From the IMG/VR virus record IMGVR_UViG_3300034522_000045, positions 1 to 46,353 of that record: a DNA stretch of 46,353 nucleotides. One strand, written 5' to 3'. This stretch comes from a virus. Both the position numbers and the translations under genes were made by a program. Of the stretch, positions 33,671 through 42,364 are shown piece by piece. Numbering within the stretch: position 1 is the stretch's first letter; each line of letters opens with the position of its first letter. The notes under the pieces are model-generated. The model was given only the letters and a program-made list of their open reading frames with translations, ran no database searches and was not told where the DNA came from.

Positions 33671-34876
33671 TTAGTAACTTAGAACACCTATAACCACACC
33701 ATTCTTGAAATGGAGCGTTCCTTCAACCATTAGGTTTTCATTCGCATTGTAAAATTTCTCTTCCGAAACAATCGGAAGCCCGCCGTCATCTTTACGATGA
33801 AGAGCGTTAATAGGTACACTCATTCTAACCTCAAAATTTTCGACATCAGAAAGAGTCTCCCTTGAGATATATTCACTGTCCTGACTTACTATTTCAACAA
33901 GCAAGTCTTTAGTCACGCCAATAAATAATAAAGTGTTTGAATCGATGAAGAAACACCTGCCACCGAACCCTCCATTCAAGTGCCCATCATAAAAAGCATT
34001 GAAAAAATAAGTCGGTGTATTACTCGAATCATAATTAAATCCCCTCCTTTTTTTTGGCTTTAACTTTTTATTTTCCCTATAGTCAACCTCCCCATCAATA
34101 AGCAATTGTATTCTCTCCTCGATAATTTCAATTAACTCTGATTCGGGTGCAATCACATTCAAGATACGAAGATAATATTGTAGTCTGCTAAAAAACCTTA
34201 AAGAGATGACATCAACTTTATCATCGTTACCGGGGGGATCTACCAAATAACAACAAATTTCTTTGCGATCTATAGTAGCTATCGTTCCATAGTTATAATT
34301 CCCGAATGTAACAGGATTAGTATTTTTCTTATTACATATATCGTTATATGGCTTTGTTATAGCTAATTTAATCGCAGACGTACCTTTAGTTTCAAGCTGT
34401 ACTAATCCTGATGCTGATATTGCCAGTTTAAAATCAAGGGTCTTATTTTTATTCGATTCGGGTATAACATCCCAGTCTGCATTTGATATTCCGTAACAGT
34501 GAGCAATAATCAACATTCCGATCGACTCACCAATATTATCAGTGACTCCTCGAGGAAGTGCCTTACGGTATTTTTTCTGAATAGTTGAATTTGAAGTGGT
34601 AATGTGTAATGAGAGCATATCTTCCATTGAAGATATTTTTGTAGCAAATTCGCTTTGAGCTATACCATAGCCTTTATTATAGAATAGGGTATATAAAACA
34701 AAGTCCACCCCATTTATAGTGCATCCATTTCTTATTACATCCCTTATTTCTTTTATTGCATTTTGAGGGTATTTTAGATTATCTAAAAGCATTAACCTGT
34801 GAGCTAAGTTATAAAATTTCACTTTAAACACAAAAACTTCATTCATGATGCCTTTCATTTGACTCATTGAATCCAT
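33671..34876 (-). CDS. Predicted PD-(D/E)XK nuclease (cargo gene)
   Basis: A 401-residue protein of unknown family. Residues 113-165 look like a restriction-endonuclease core: a helix with Glu117 (NIGESIGMLIIAHCYGI), then Asp148 in TLDFKLAIS and Glu162-x-Lys164 in LVQLETKG. The rest is beta-rich without recognised domain. The gene is AT-rich and placed between int and att, a frequent site for cargo genes. An internal start at MNEVFVF has a better RBS (AAAGG) than the first ATG. Defence nuclease is a reasonable inference, unproven. Confidence 0.65.
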   Translation of the reverse strand: MDSMSQMKGIMNEVFVFKVKFYNLAHRLMLLDNLKYPQNAIKEIRDVIRNGCTINGVDFVLYTLFYNKGYGIAQSEFATKISSMEDMLSLHITTSNSTIQKKYRKALPRGVTDNIGESIGMLIIAHCYGISNADWDVIPESNKNKTLDFKLAISASGLVQLETKGTSAIKLAITKPYNDICNKKNTNPVTFGNYNYGTIATIDRKEICCYLVDPPGNDDKVDVISLRFFSRLQYYLRILNVIAPESELIEIIEERIQLLIDGEVDYRENKKLKPKKRRGFNYDSSNTPTYFFNAFYDGHLNGGFGGRCFFIDSNTLLFIGVTKDLLVEIVSQDSEYISRETLSDVENFEVRMSVPINALHRKDDGGLPIVSEEKFYNANENLMVEGTLHFKNGVVIGVLSY

Positions 34877-35006
34877 CCATTATATTTTATTTAGATTATT
34901 CTCAAATTTCTTCTTTAGCATAATTTTATTAGTTTAGTAAAGTATCGTCTAAACCTCAATGCCAAGAATTGGCAGCAAAGTGGCAGCAGAGCGCAACGCT
35001 ATGCGC

Positions 35007-35024
35007 CACTTTTCATCACTATTC
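35007..35024. promoter_or_regulatory. Arm-type repeats beside the att core
   Basis: CACTTTTC (35007-35014) and CACTATTC (35017-35024) are spaced 10 bases apart; further CACT words begin at 35038 and 35064. The exact 8-mer CACTATTC is shared with the apl/cox-cI switch region. They are probably Apl/Cox (or Int) binding sites that control excision. Confidence 0.55.
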
Positions 35025-35042
35025 TGCCTAAAGAAAACACTA

Positions 35043-35063
35043 AAATCAGTAAGTTACTGATTT
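35043..35063. repeat. 21-base palindrome next to att
   Basis: Arms AAATCAGTAA and TTACTGATTT pair perfectly around one central base. It lies 17 bases from the att core. It may be a binding site for the integration complex, or a transcription stop for one of the flanking genes. Confidence 0.6.
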
Positions 35064-35080
35064 CACTCGTTTCAAATTGG

Positions 35081-35127
35081 GACTCATAATCGCTTGGTCG
35101 TTGGTTCAAACCCAACAGGGGCCACCA
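35081..35127 (+). other. Prophage att site: 3' part of tRNA-Ile(CAT), ileY-type
   Basis: The 47 bases match the 3' part of tRNA-Ile2: anticodon loop with CAT, variable loop, a T arm with 5-base stem GTTGG/CCAAC around TTCAAAC, and acceptor end AGGGGCCACCA. The 5' half of the tRNA is missing; sequence before 35081 does not match. Phage 186 integrates at ileY, and int here is of that type, so this is one attachment site of the prophage. The intact tRNA must lie outside the window, or was lost. Confidence 0.8.
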
Positions 35128-35138
35128 AATAAAACAAG

Positions 35139-35170
35139 GAGTTAGATGATAAATCGTCTGACTCCTTTTT
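35139..35170 (+). terminator. Intrinsic terminator after the tRNA fragment
   Basis: GGAGTTAGA and TCTGACTCC form a 9-pair stem (one G-T pair) followed by a T-rich tract (TTTTTCTTT). It sits about 10 bases after the CCA end, as expected for a tRNA-gene terminator that was carried with the integration core or belongs to the original locus. Two 12-base near-identical units beginning GGGTCAGGTAA follow around 35186-35210. Confidence 0.75.
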
Positions 35171-35288
35171 CTTTGGATGCAATTTGGGTCAGGTAATGGG
35201 TCAGGTAAGGAATTGCTACCCGGCCCTCTTCATCTCGTTGCAAGCCCTCCCGGATAGTGATGAAAGTCAGTAGCACGGCCTGTAATAT

Positions 35289-35630
35289 TCACCGTACCGA
35301 ATTTTTACGGCTTTGCCGCAACAAGCCAGTTACCTGCCGCGCTCGCAGAATATCGACAGCCCGAAGGTAAGGGGATTGTTCCTGCCAGCTAAATCCCTTC
35401 CTGTCGATACGCACCAGTTCGTATTTTTCCACCAGAAAATTCACGGCATCAGCCAGCGAGATCCCAGTGTCGATATGTTCCTGTATAACACGTTCCTCAC
35501 TGAACGGTGTGTCGTTGAGGGTGAGACCATAGTGCTGTTCCAGCAGGCGTGTCAGTAACATTTGCCAGACAGCCACGGGTGACAGGCAGGGCTTCACCGC
35601 CCGCTGAGTTGTTGCAGGTAAAGTTTTCAT
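35289..35630 (-). CDS. cbtA: CbtA/YeeV-family toxin
   Basis: A 113-residue protein starting [23 protein letters not shown] 35630 matches the family start. The core [38 protein letters not shown] and [13 protein letters not shown] are characteristic of YeeV/YpjF/YkfI toxins that inhibit FtsZ and MreB assembly. It is downstream of its antitoxin gene, as in CP4 islands. The C-terminus is slightly shorter than YeeV. Confidence 0.93.
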   Translation of the reverse strand: MKTLPATTQRAVKPCLSPVAVWQMLLTRLLEQHYGLTLNDTPFSEERVIQEHIDTGISLADAVNFLVEKYELVRIDRKGFSWQEQSPYLRAVDILRARQVTGLLRQSRKNSVR

Positions 35631-35650
35631 ATTTGCTCTCGTGAAATTCG

Positions 35651-35968
35651 TTAGCGTTGAGTGGGATAGACGGCGATGTATACATAGCCGCAACTGCCAA
35701 GGGTGTCGGCTTCGCAGGTGAAATCATTGTGGTACAGGGTGACACAGTGGGCATGGCGAGGATTCATTTCACCAGTAGTCAGCATCGATTCCATCTGGCT
35801 GATAAAATGCGGGAATACCACATCCAACTTAAGACATTCTGCTTCGCTGAACTTACCGGTGATACTGGCCCGGTCAGCTAAATAATGCAGCCGGTTCCCC
35901 TCCTGTACCAGACGGGCTCCCAGGCGTGGCGTGATATCCCGCTGCAGGCCCAATGTGATGTTGCTCAT
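35651..35968 (-). CDS. cbeA: CbeA/YeeU-family antitoxin
   Basis: A 105-residue protein with [40 protein letters not shown] and [20 protein letters not shown], the YeeU/YfjZ/YafW signature. The antitoxin stabilises FtsZ and MreB filaments and so opposes CbtA without binding it (type IV system). It lies 20 bases upstream of the toxin gene. Confidence 0.93.
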   Translation of the reverse strand: MSNITLGLQRDITPRLGARLVQEGNRLHYLADRASITGKFSEAECLKLDVVFPHFISQMESMLTTGEMNPRHAHCVTLYHNDFTCEADTLGSCGYVYIAVYPTQR

Positions 35969-35986
35969 TGATAACCTCCTTTATTG

Positions 35987-36208
35987 TCAGTTCAGGGTAA
36001 TACTCATCAGGCAGGCATACGGCCCGTAGCGGTCCTGGCGGCGTTCGGCGTATACCGCCAGCACACCGGGAACATCCGGGATGTCTTTACCGAAGTAATG
36101 ACGAATGCTGCCATGCCACTGGTATTTGCCGGTGCAGTAACGAAAGATTCGGGACTGTGGATGCTGGTGGTGAAGTCGCATGGCATCAGATTTACTGATT
36201 ATTTTCAT
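35987..36208 (-). CDS. YeeT-family protein (DUF987)
   Basis: A 73-residue protein starting MKIISKSDAMRLHHQHPQSR, with FRYCTGKYQWHGSIRHYFGK and DRYGPYACLMSITLN: the DUF987 family (YeeT, YkfH, YpjJ). It always lies between the radC-like and cbeA genes in these islands. Function unknown. Confidence 0.88.
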   Translation of the reverse strand: MKIISKSDAMRLHHQHPQSRIFRYCTGKYQWHGSIRHYFGKDIPDVPGVLAVYAERRQDRYGPYACLMSITLN

Positions 36209-36217
36209 GAGGCTTCC

Positions 36218-36694
36218 TCACAGCAGACCGTGTTCTGCGAACGAATAGATTTGCCTGCCACCAATAATCAGATGGTCAGGGACGCGGATATCCACCAGCT
36301 GAAGCACCTGCACCAGTCGCTGCGTGAGGGCTTTATCGGCCTGGCTGGGTGTCGTCTCGCCGGAAGGATGGTTATGGGCCAGTATCACTGCTGCCGCGTT
36401 AAAGTACAGGGCACGTTTAACCACCTCCCGGGGATGCACCTCGGTGCGGTTAATCGTGCCGGTAAAGAGCGTCTCATGGGCAATCAGCTGATTCTGGTTG
36501 TCCAGATACAACACCCGGAACTCTTCCCGCTCAAGCGCGGCCATATGCAGTCGCAGCCATTCACGGACGGCGTGTGTGGAGGTGAAGGCCACCCCGGGCT
36601 CATGCAGATGTCTGTCCAGAACCCTGAGTGCCCGCTGGATGAGACGCCGGTCCTGTGGCGTTATCTCGCCGGGTAAAAAGGAAAGCTGTTTCAT
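36218..36694 (-). CDS. RadC-like JAB/MPN-domain protein (YeeS family)
   Basis: A 158-residue protein. The metal site HNHPSG followed by Asp (AHNHPSGETTPSQADKALTQ) is the JAMM motif of RadC-type proteins. ATG has AGGAGGAACAACGA upstream. Despite the name, no DNA repair role is established; the family is common in CP4-like islands next to ardB and cbtA. Confidence 0.9.
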   Translation of the reverse strand: MKQLSFLPGEITPQDRRLIQRALRVLDRHLHEPGVAFTSTHAVREWLRLHMAALEREEFRVLYLDNQNQLIAHETLFTGTINRTEVHPREVVKRALYFNAAAVILAHNHPSGETTPSQADKALTQRLVQVLQLVDIRVPDHLIIGGRQIYSFAEHGLL

Positions 36695-36709
36695 TCGTTG
36701 TTCCTCCGG

Positions 36710-37189
36710 TCAGTCAATGATGCGCAGAATGGCGTGGGCTTCTGGATGCTGCAGGGCGTAGTCCCGCAGACGGTAATAGTGCGCGGTCATCGCGTCACAC
36801 TCTGTACGGCAGGCGTGATGGCTGTATTCAATCAGGCAGACGGCAATACCTGCGGCTTCTGCGCTCATTTCCACGCCATTACCGTTCAAATTATTGAACA
36901 GACTCCATGTCTCATTGCGGTCAGCATCGGGTGCCATAAAGGCCCCGCCGTTGCTCAGCGTGTAAAACTGCCAGATGCCACCGCTGTAATCCGCGCAGAA
37001 GCGGTTCATCCAGGCGAAGATGCGGGGCTCCAGGGTTATCCACTGCGGAATAGTGCCGAAGTGCTGCGGCCAGAAGCTGATACGCATTCCATCAGGCATC
37101 ACAGTGGCATGAAGTAATTTATCTCCGGTCGGCTCTTTCTGGCTGTGATTATGATGATCATTGTGTTTTGACGTTGTGTCGTTATACAT
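36710..37189 (-). CDS. Antirestriction protein ArdB/KlcA family
   Basis: A 159-residue protein (YfjX-like) with the conserved HATVMPDGMRISFWPQHFGT, FAWMNRFCADYSGGIWQFYT and ISAEAAGIAVCLIEYSHH-type segments. ArdB proteins inhibit type I restriction in vivo without mimicking DNA. Its presence next to Shango, a defence system, makes this island a mix of antirestriction and defence. It is the first gene of the preserved island operon. Confidence 0.9.
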   Translation of the reverse strand: MYNDTTSKHNDHHNHSQKEPTGDKLLHATVMPDGMRISFWPQHFGTIPQWITLEPRIFAWMNRFCADYSGGIWQFYTLSNGGAFMAPDADRNETWSLFNNLNGNGVEMSAEAAGIAVCLIEYSHHACRTECDAMTAHYYRLRDYALQHPEAHAILRIID

Positions 37190-37319
37190 AGTGATTTTCC
37201 TTTCGGTTATTACAGTCGCAGATATGCCGCAGGCGGGTTTCCTGTCAGGGCTTACAATGCGGTATATGAGAAATTCCCGCGAACGGGATATGGATTTGGA
37301 GAGAATGGAGAGCGTAAAG

Positions 37320-37500
37320 TCAGGCTATCTGGCCCCAAGTACCGGTGTGTTTTTTTGCCTGCAGCTGACTGAACAGAACGAGCATGTTCTCCGTCATCAA
37401 CCACAGTGCACTATTGAGCTTCACATCCCCGTCGATACGCCAGCGTGACGTTACGATAAAGTGTTTATCCACCGATAAGGGGCGATCATCGGCTCGTACT
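37320..37500 (-). pseudogene. Possible remnant of an island gene cut by the IS
   Basis: The - strand frame ending with TGA at 37320-37322 encodes a protein-like stretch (HFIVTSRWRIDGDVKLNSAL, then WLMTENMLVLFSQLQ) but has an in-frame stop about 55 codons upstream and no good start. Another - strand frame across 37480-37546 reads QAFEQLLTSIPHTLSS. The region between ardB and the IS (37190-37546) thus looks like decayed remains of an island gene. I could not identify the family. Confidence 0.3.
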
Positions 37501-37562
37501 GCTTAGGGTGTGAGGTATCGAAGTCAGCAATTGCTCAAAGGCCTGATGTAAATAGACCCGTT

Positions 37563-38420
37563 TTAGTTCCAGGCATTTTTTGAGATCCCGGCCAAATGAT
37601 TGTGTTGCCGATATTCCTCCGGCGTCATATTGTTCAGTGATTCATGCGGGCGTTCACAGTTATATTCTGACACCCATCTTTCCGTGATTTCCCGCACTTC
37701 ATTCAGCGTTCTGAACAGATAAAAATCGAGTATTTCTGTACGGTATGTTCGGTTAAAGCGCTCAATAAAAGCGTTCTGCGTCGGCTTACCCGGCTGAATA
37801 AATTCCAGTTTTACTGCATGTTGCTCTGCCCATTCAGCCAGTGCAAGTGAGATAAATTCCGGACCATTATCCATGCGTAGCATGACCGGATAGCCGCGAT
37901 TTGCCGCGATCCTGTCGAGTACACGGACCACGCGCAAAGCTGGCAGATTCAGATCGATTTCAATCGACAATGCCTCACGGTTAAAGTCATCAACGACATT
38001 GAACGTGCGAAAACGACGGCCACAGACCAGAGCATCATGCATAAAATCGACAGACTAGCTCTGGTTCAGCGCTTCCGGTGTGGCCAGTGGCGAGGGATTA
38101 CGCACCGGCAACCGTTGTTTGCCTTTACGGCGAAAATTCAGCTTCAGCAGACAATAAATACGATGGATCCTTTTGTGATTCCACGGGTATCCCTGCCGCC
38201 GCAGAACCTGGAAAAGTTTTGGAAAACCGTACCGTGGGTATCGCTCTGCCACTGCCTGTAACGCGACAATAACGGGTTCGTCACGCGTGGTATCCGGACG
38301 GTAATGGTAAACCGTTCTGCTCAGGTTCAGACTCCGGCAGGCCTGACGGATACTGAGTCCAAATGTCGTTATCAGATGAGTGACCAGCTCACGCTTAAAG
38401 GCTGGTTTTAAAGCTTTTTT
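37563..38420 (-). pseudogene. IS3-family transposase OrfB with amber stop
   Basis: The DDE integrase frame has Asp in SVDFMHD, Asp in RMDNGPEF and Glu in NAFIERFNRTYR, spaced as in IS3-family enzymes. A TAG at 38055-38057 replaces the Trp usually preceding SVDFMHD; the same frame continues on both sides. One base change (TGG to TAG) explains it. OrfB is normally reached by -1 frameshifting from OrfA at the A7G run (38414-38421). Confidence 0.85.
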
Positions 38421-38674
38421 TCGATAACGTCTTTCAGCGCCCGGTTCTCAAGGCTCAGGTCGGCAAACATCTGTTTGAGACGTCGATTCTCGTCCTCAAG
38501 ATCCTTGATCTTTTTAATATCAGAAGCCTCCATGCCGCCGTATCTGGACTTCCAGTTGTAGTAGGTGGCTTCAGAGATACCGGCCTCCCGGCAGACATCT
38601 TTAACGGTTCGTCCGGCTTCAACCGATTTAATTACAGCAATGATCTGATGCTCAGTAAAACGGGCTTTACGCAT
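38408..38674 (-). CDS. IS3-family transposase OrfA
   Basis: An 88-residue protein starting MRKARFTEHQIIAVIKSVEA with AAGGAG upstream. It has a helix-turn-helix (VKDVCREAGISEATYYNWKS) and a C-terminal coiled coil (LEDENRRLKQMFADLSLENR). The end contains the slippery A AAA AAG sequence for making the OrfAB transposase. Confidence 0.9.
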   Translation of the reverse strand: MRKARFTEHQIIAVIKSVEAGRTVKDVCREAGISEATYYNWKSRYGGMEASDIKKIKDLEDENRRLKQMFADLSLENRALKDVIEKKL

Positions 38675-38798
38675 AGCGATCTCCTTTGTTGGCAAAGTGA
38701 TTATGCCGGAGGGTCTCTAAATGTGAATGGCACGATTATGCGGGATACTTACACTCCTGGTAATACCCCGGGACTAAAGCCTAGTAAATCTACAGGGA

Positions 38799-38838
38799 AA
38801 TAAAAAATTCAGGGTATATATGTCTTATTTATACCCTG
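38799..38838 (-). terminator. Terminator of the Shango operon
   Basis: Stem CAGGGTATA (38810-38818) and TATACCCTG (38830-38838), 9 perfect pairs, followed on the - strand by AATTTTTTATTT. It lies 17 bases beyond the helicase stop codon and 45 bases before the IS end. Confidence 0.85.
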
Positions 38839-38855
38839 ATTACATATCCAGATTA

Positions 38856-41051
38856 CTAAAGATGTTTCTGCAACCAGATGCGCGTACCTTCTGTTTCATA
38901 CGCCTTTGCACCATAACCTTTCGCAAGAAGGGACTCTGGTAAATACTCGTCATATTTATCTAAGTACTTTTCTGGAACATCTGTGGCAAGATCAAATGCA
39001 GATGGCAAGCCTGACAACAGCATTTCTTTGAGCGCGTGCTGAACGGAAGCTACACTGGAGTTATCGATTTCTATAACGCCAGCAAATGAATTTGCTTTAA
39101 AACCACAACGTATGAGCAAGGCTGTAATCGTATTGACAACTTTATCCCCCATCCAGGGTATTACGTAACAGTGTTGTCCACTCGTAATAAAACACTCATT
39201 TTGAAGTTTAAAACGCTGAAAGTTACTACAGCCTTCCGCAAATAGGTTTCTGGCGGCAGTATCGGCATAATCTACTTTCTTGCTACCTATTGCTATGCGG
39301 TAATCACCTTCCCTATAGATAGCGAGCATTTCCTGACGAACGGCATCATGAACAGACATACCTCCCCCACTAAATTGTGGTGGCTGACCGCCTTTGGTTG
39401 CCTCTACATAGATAACTTTTTTCTCTGTCTCGATCTCTGTCACTTTCCAGCGCCGCCCACCGAAGATGATGTGTTGGTCTGGTAGCAGTGGGGAGTCCAC
39501 AGGCACTGTTCCAAGGATTCTGTTTCCGGTGATAATGCGGAACTCTTCTGGTGTATTGAACACGGCATAAAAAGTATAATGGTTAGTCAGTTTCTCCCCC
39601 TCTGCCCCAACAACCATTTCGCCGCTAGCAAGTTGAGTGAGTAGGCCACATGCTCCCATATGTTTAAGCAGGCTTTTGAAATCGTTTAAATCTACATTTC
39701 TGAACGGCCCTGTCTGGCATAGTTGTGACCAGAGCTGGTCGGCACGAACTCCACCCCATTGTGCGGTAATTGCAAGAATCTGGTGTAGCAGCGTGGAGTA
39801 ATGCATCTGCCGGGAATCGGCAGGCTCAAACCATTGTTTAGAGATCATCAACCTGATCATTGCCATCGACTGCACCAACTGGAGTCGTAGGTGATCAACG
39901 ATACTGCTACTCACAGTAAGCTCATTTTCTGTAATTAGCATTCTGAGTACTGACGGGGAATCGCGTCGCCCAGAACGCCCCATTCGCTGGCGCAAACTGG
40001 AAACAGAATGCGGAGGCGTAACTTGGATAACCGACTTAACCTTACCGATATCAATTCCCAACTCAAGCGTCATTGTACAAACAGCTGTTGTGGGCAAATT
40101 TCCTTTCTGAAGACGAGATTCAAGCACCTCACGTAATTCCTTGGCAAGGGAACCATGGTGGGGGAAAAATTCATTCGGAACAATTTGTTCCTCACACATG
40201 TCGCTCAGCGTTGCCGCAATGCTTTCAGTGCGTTTTCGGCTGTTTGCAAAGACCAAATGAGAATCGCCACGGCAAAGTCTAAAAATGTCAGCGCAAACGT
40301 CATGTTCAGCTGAACTCTGAAGTTCTTCCTCATTTTGGATCACTCGCTCCAGGTACCCTTTGACCTGTACCTGAAGAGTGGCCATGCTATTACTATCTGT
40401 AACAGTTACGCAGGGGAGTCGTTTGTCCGGGCGCAACATTTCGGGCACTTTCTCCAGTTCCCCCAGCGTGGCACTCAACGCAACGCGGGGAATTGGATTT
40501 ACCTGGCATCCTAGCACATGGTCAATTCTATTGAGCAGAGAAAGCAGCTGTACACCACGCTCTGAACCAATAAAAGCATGAAACTCATCAATAACGATGT
40601 ATGCGACTGAAGAAAACGCCTGTTTGAGCCAGCCCATTGAATTTATGAGCAAAGACTCAAGTGACTCAGGTGTAATCAGTAAAATGCCAGCAGGGTTCGT
40701 CCGAGCCTTCTTCTTTTTGCTTTGTGGTACATCCCCGTGCCAGGGAGTCACTGGCATTTCCAATGCATCTCCAAGGCTCCCAAGACGACGGTACTGATCG
40801 TTAATCAATGCCTTCAACGGACTGATATAGACGATGCCAAATCCATTCGTGAGATCTGCAACTGCCGAACAGGCAGGAAGAAAGAAAGCCTCTGTTTTAC
40901 CCGCTGCTGTACCTGCACTGATTAGCACGTCTCGATCACGGGCTAAAATTGCCGGGATAGAACTCTCCTGCAAGGGCCTTAATGTCGACCACCCCTGCTT
41001 GTAAACCCACTTACGGACGCGGGGATCGAGGCTATCGTAGGCACTGCTCAT
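38856..41051 (-). CDS. sngC: Shango SngC: superfamily 2 (Lhr-like) helicase
   Basis: A 731-residue helicase with Q-like motif (LRPLQESSIPAIL), Walker A GTAAGKT (residues 47-53), DEFH (155-158), SAT (LSATLGE) and motif VI MGRSGRR. The C-terminal 330 residues include winged-helix-like and Lhr-type sequence. It is the third gene of the Shango operon and starts within the SngB stop (4-base overlap). In Shango the three proteins together protect against phages; the mechanism is not settled to my knowledge. Confidence 0.85.
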   Translation of the reverse strand: MSSAYDSLDPRVRKWVYKQGWSTLRPLQESSIPAILARDRDVLISAGTAAGKTEAFFLPACSAVADLTNGFGIVYISPLKALINDQYRRLGSLGDALEMPVTPWHGDVPQSKKKKARTNPAGILLITPESLESLLINSMGWLKQAFSSVAYIVIDEFHAFIGSERGVQLLSLLNRIDHVLGCQVNPIPRVALSATLGELEKVPEMLRPDKRLPCVTVTDSNSMATLQVQVKGYLERVIQNEEELQSSAEHDVCADIFRLCRGDSHLVFANSRKRTESIAATLSDMCEEQIVPNEFFPHHGSLAKELREVLESRLQKGNLPTTAVCTMTLELGIDIGKVKSVIQVTPPHSVSSLRQRMGRSGRRDSPSVLRMLITENELTVSSSIVDHLRLQLVQSMAMIRLMISKQWFEPADSRQMHYSTLLHQILAITAQWGGVRADQLWSQLCQTGPFRNVDLNDFKSLLKHMGACGLLTQLASGEMVVGAEGEKLTNHYTFYAVFNTPEEFRIITGNRILGTVPVDSPLLPDQHIIFGGRRWKVTEIETEKKVIYVEATKGGQPPQFSGGGMSVHDAVRQEMLAIYREGDYRIAIGSKKVDYADTAARNLFAEGCSNFQRFKLQNECFITSGQHCYVIPWMGDKVVNTITALLIRCGFKANSFAGVIEIDNSSVASVQHALKEMLLSGLPSAFDLATDVPEKYLDKYDEYLPESLLAKGYGAKAYETEGTRIWLQKHL

Positions 41052-42364
41052 AGTTTGAAGTTCGCCAGTCCGTCGTCGTCATCGCTTTCCTCCGTAGTGG
41101 TGTCATCCATATCGCTGGGCCGGTCCTCTTCAATCGCCACACCCTCGATTAGTGTTTGCCAGTTCATCGTTCTGTTTTGTTCCAGCACGGCCAGCATGTC
41201 CAGGAAACCTTTTATGGTATTACGGGGGGTACGGAAGTAAGCGTCTCCAATGGTTTTACTACAGTGATGCAGGAATCCAGTCAGTGCCTCATCTGGTACC
41301 AGATAATTCTCTGGATCTCCACCGGCATAAACATGACGAAGATTTCTCAGCAAAATATACAGTTCCTCAGGGGTGAGGCTGGCAAGATGCAAAGTGGGGG
41401 ATGAGTAGTCAATCACTCCTGCTTTTTGCGCGAACCGGTTTTCCGCCAGACGCGACTGGAGCGCCTCATAGCTGTAAAGACCTTTACGCGGATCGAAAAG
41501 AAACTCTGGCGTACCCCCGAGGATAAAACCAATGTTCTCGGCTGAGCCTTGCAGGCAGTCATTCAGGATCCGCAAAATCTGTTCGTAGTTCGCTGTTCTT
41601 GCTTGCGTATTATTCAGCTTAAAGAGGTTCACCATTTCGTCGAGGCTGACCAAAAGACCGGCATAGCCTGCCTGGCGGACAAAAAGGCTCATCAGCTTCA
41701 AAGAATCATAGAATGATGCGTCTGAGATAATAGTCCGAACGTCGAGATCGTTACGGGCATCAGTTTTGGTGGTGTACTCTCCCCGCAACCAGCGAATAGC
41801 ATTGGATTTTAGCGTTTCGTTATCCTGCTCATGCCCGCGCCAGAATGCATCAATGACCTTCGCAAAGTCATATCCACCCACCATATCTGACAGAGCTGCC
41901 AGGCGTTTATGAATAACTGATGAAACCTCGGAGCCGTCCGTGTCCGCTTCCTTTCTTGCCTCCGTAACGAATCTTTCAACAACGCTAAGTAACGCATTAC
42001 CATCCGGCTTGTTTCTGGTGGACATGTTTTTCATAAGCTCAGAATAGAGATTACGAGCCTGACCTCCCGATGAGTGAATGCGTCTGTCAGGAGAAAGGTC
42101 TGCACTGACTGACACCAGCTTCTTCTCTAGCGCAATAGAGCGCACAACACTCAGAAAGAACGTTTTACCAGAACCATATTCACCGATGATAAGTCTGAAG
42201 CTTGCACCACCGTCAGCAGTCCTCTCAATATCCTGGTGGAGAGCGGTGATCTCATTCACGCGGCCAACCTGGATATGCTGAATGCCTATCCTTGGCGTTA
42301 CACCTGACTTAAGTGACTGAATAATAGCGTCACGTTCTTTCACTCTTATACGTGTTACAGACAT
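41048..42364 (-). CDS. sngB: Shango SngB: DUF2791-type P-loop ATPase
   Basis: A 438-residue ATPase with Walker A GEYGSGKT (61-68) and Walker B LLVSLDEM (237-244), and the GGTPEFLFDPRKGLYSYEAL and TPRNTIKGFLDML segments known from BrxD/DUF2791 ATPases (ORC/Cdc6-like AAA). The C-terminal tail is very acidic (SDMDDTTTEESDDDD). It lies 3 bases after sngA. The closest relatives in BREX are BrxD, but no pglZ or pglX is present here. Confidence 0.85.
   Translation of the reverse strand: MSVTRIRVKERDAIIQSLKSGVTPRIGIQHIQVGRVNEITALHQDIERTADGGASFRLIIGEYGSGKTFFLSVVRSIALEKKLVSVSADLSPDRRIHSSGGQARNLYSELMKNMSTRNKPDGNALLSVVERFVTEARKEADTDGSEVSSVIHKRLAALSDMVGGYDFAKVIDAFWRGHEQDNETLKSNAIRWLRGEYTTKTDARNDLDVRTIISDASFYDSLKLMSLFVRQAGYAGLLVSLDEMVNLFKLNNTQARTANYEQILRILNDCLQGSAENIGFILGGTPEFLFDPRKGLYSYEALQSRLAENRFAQKAGVIDYSSPTLHLASLTPEELYILLRNLRHVYAGGDPENYLVPDEALTGFLHHCSKTIGDAYFRTPRNTIKGFLDMLAVLEQNRTMNWQTLIEGVAIEEDRPSDMDDTTTEESDDDDGLANFKL

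Larger units (their letters stand above)
37547..38753 (-). mobile_element. IS3-family insertion sequence, 1207 bp
   Basis: Ends are TGTAAATAGACCCG at 37547 and, inverted, TGTAAGTATCCCGC from 38753. Inside are an OrfA with helix-turn-helix and leucine-zipper helix and an OrfB DDE integrase, in the usual -1 overlap. It resembles ISEhe3-like elements. No 3-base target duplication is seen (TGA before, CTC after), so one flank has been altered. OrfB contains an amber codon, so the element is probably inactive alone. Confidence 0.85.

Noticed and set aside
35081-35127. A functional tRNA gene
   Set aside because: The acceptor 5' strand, D arm and half of the anticodon stem are missing.
35186-35210. 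Tandem GGGTCAGGTAA repeat as a CRISPR-like or iteron array
   Set aside because: Only two copies are present, directly adjacent without spacers; probably an att arm or chance duplication.
37161-37448. A 95-codon + strand frame
   Set aside because: It overlaps the ardB start region in antisense, has no RBS and an unlikely composition; the - strand reads more like remnant protein.
38856-42364. BREX system (BrxD and BrxHI look-alikes)
   Set aside because: No pglZ, pglX, brxA/B or brxC accompanies the ATPase and helicase, and the TerB-domain first gene fits Shango.
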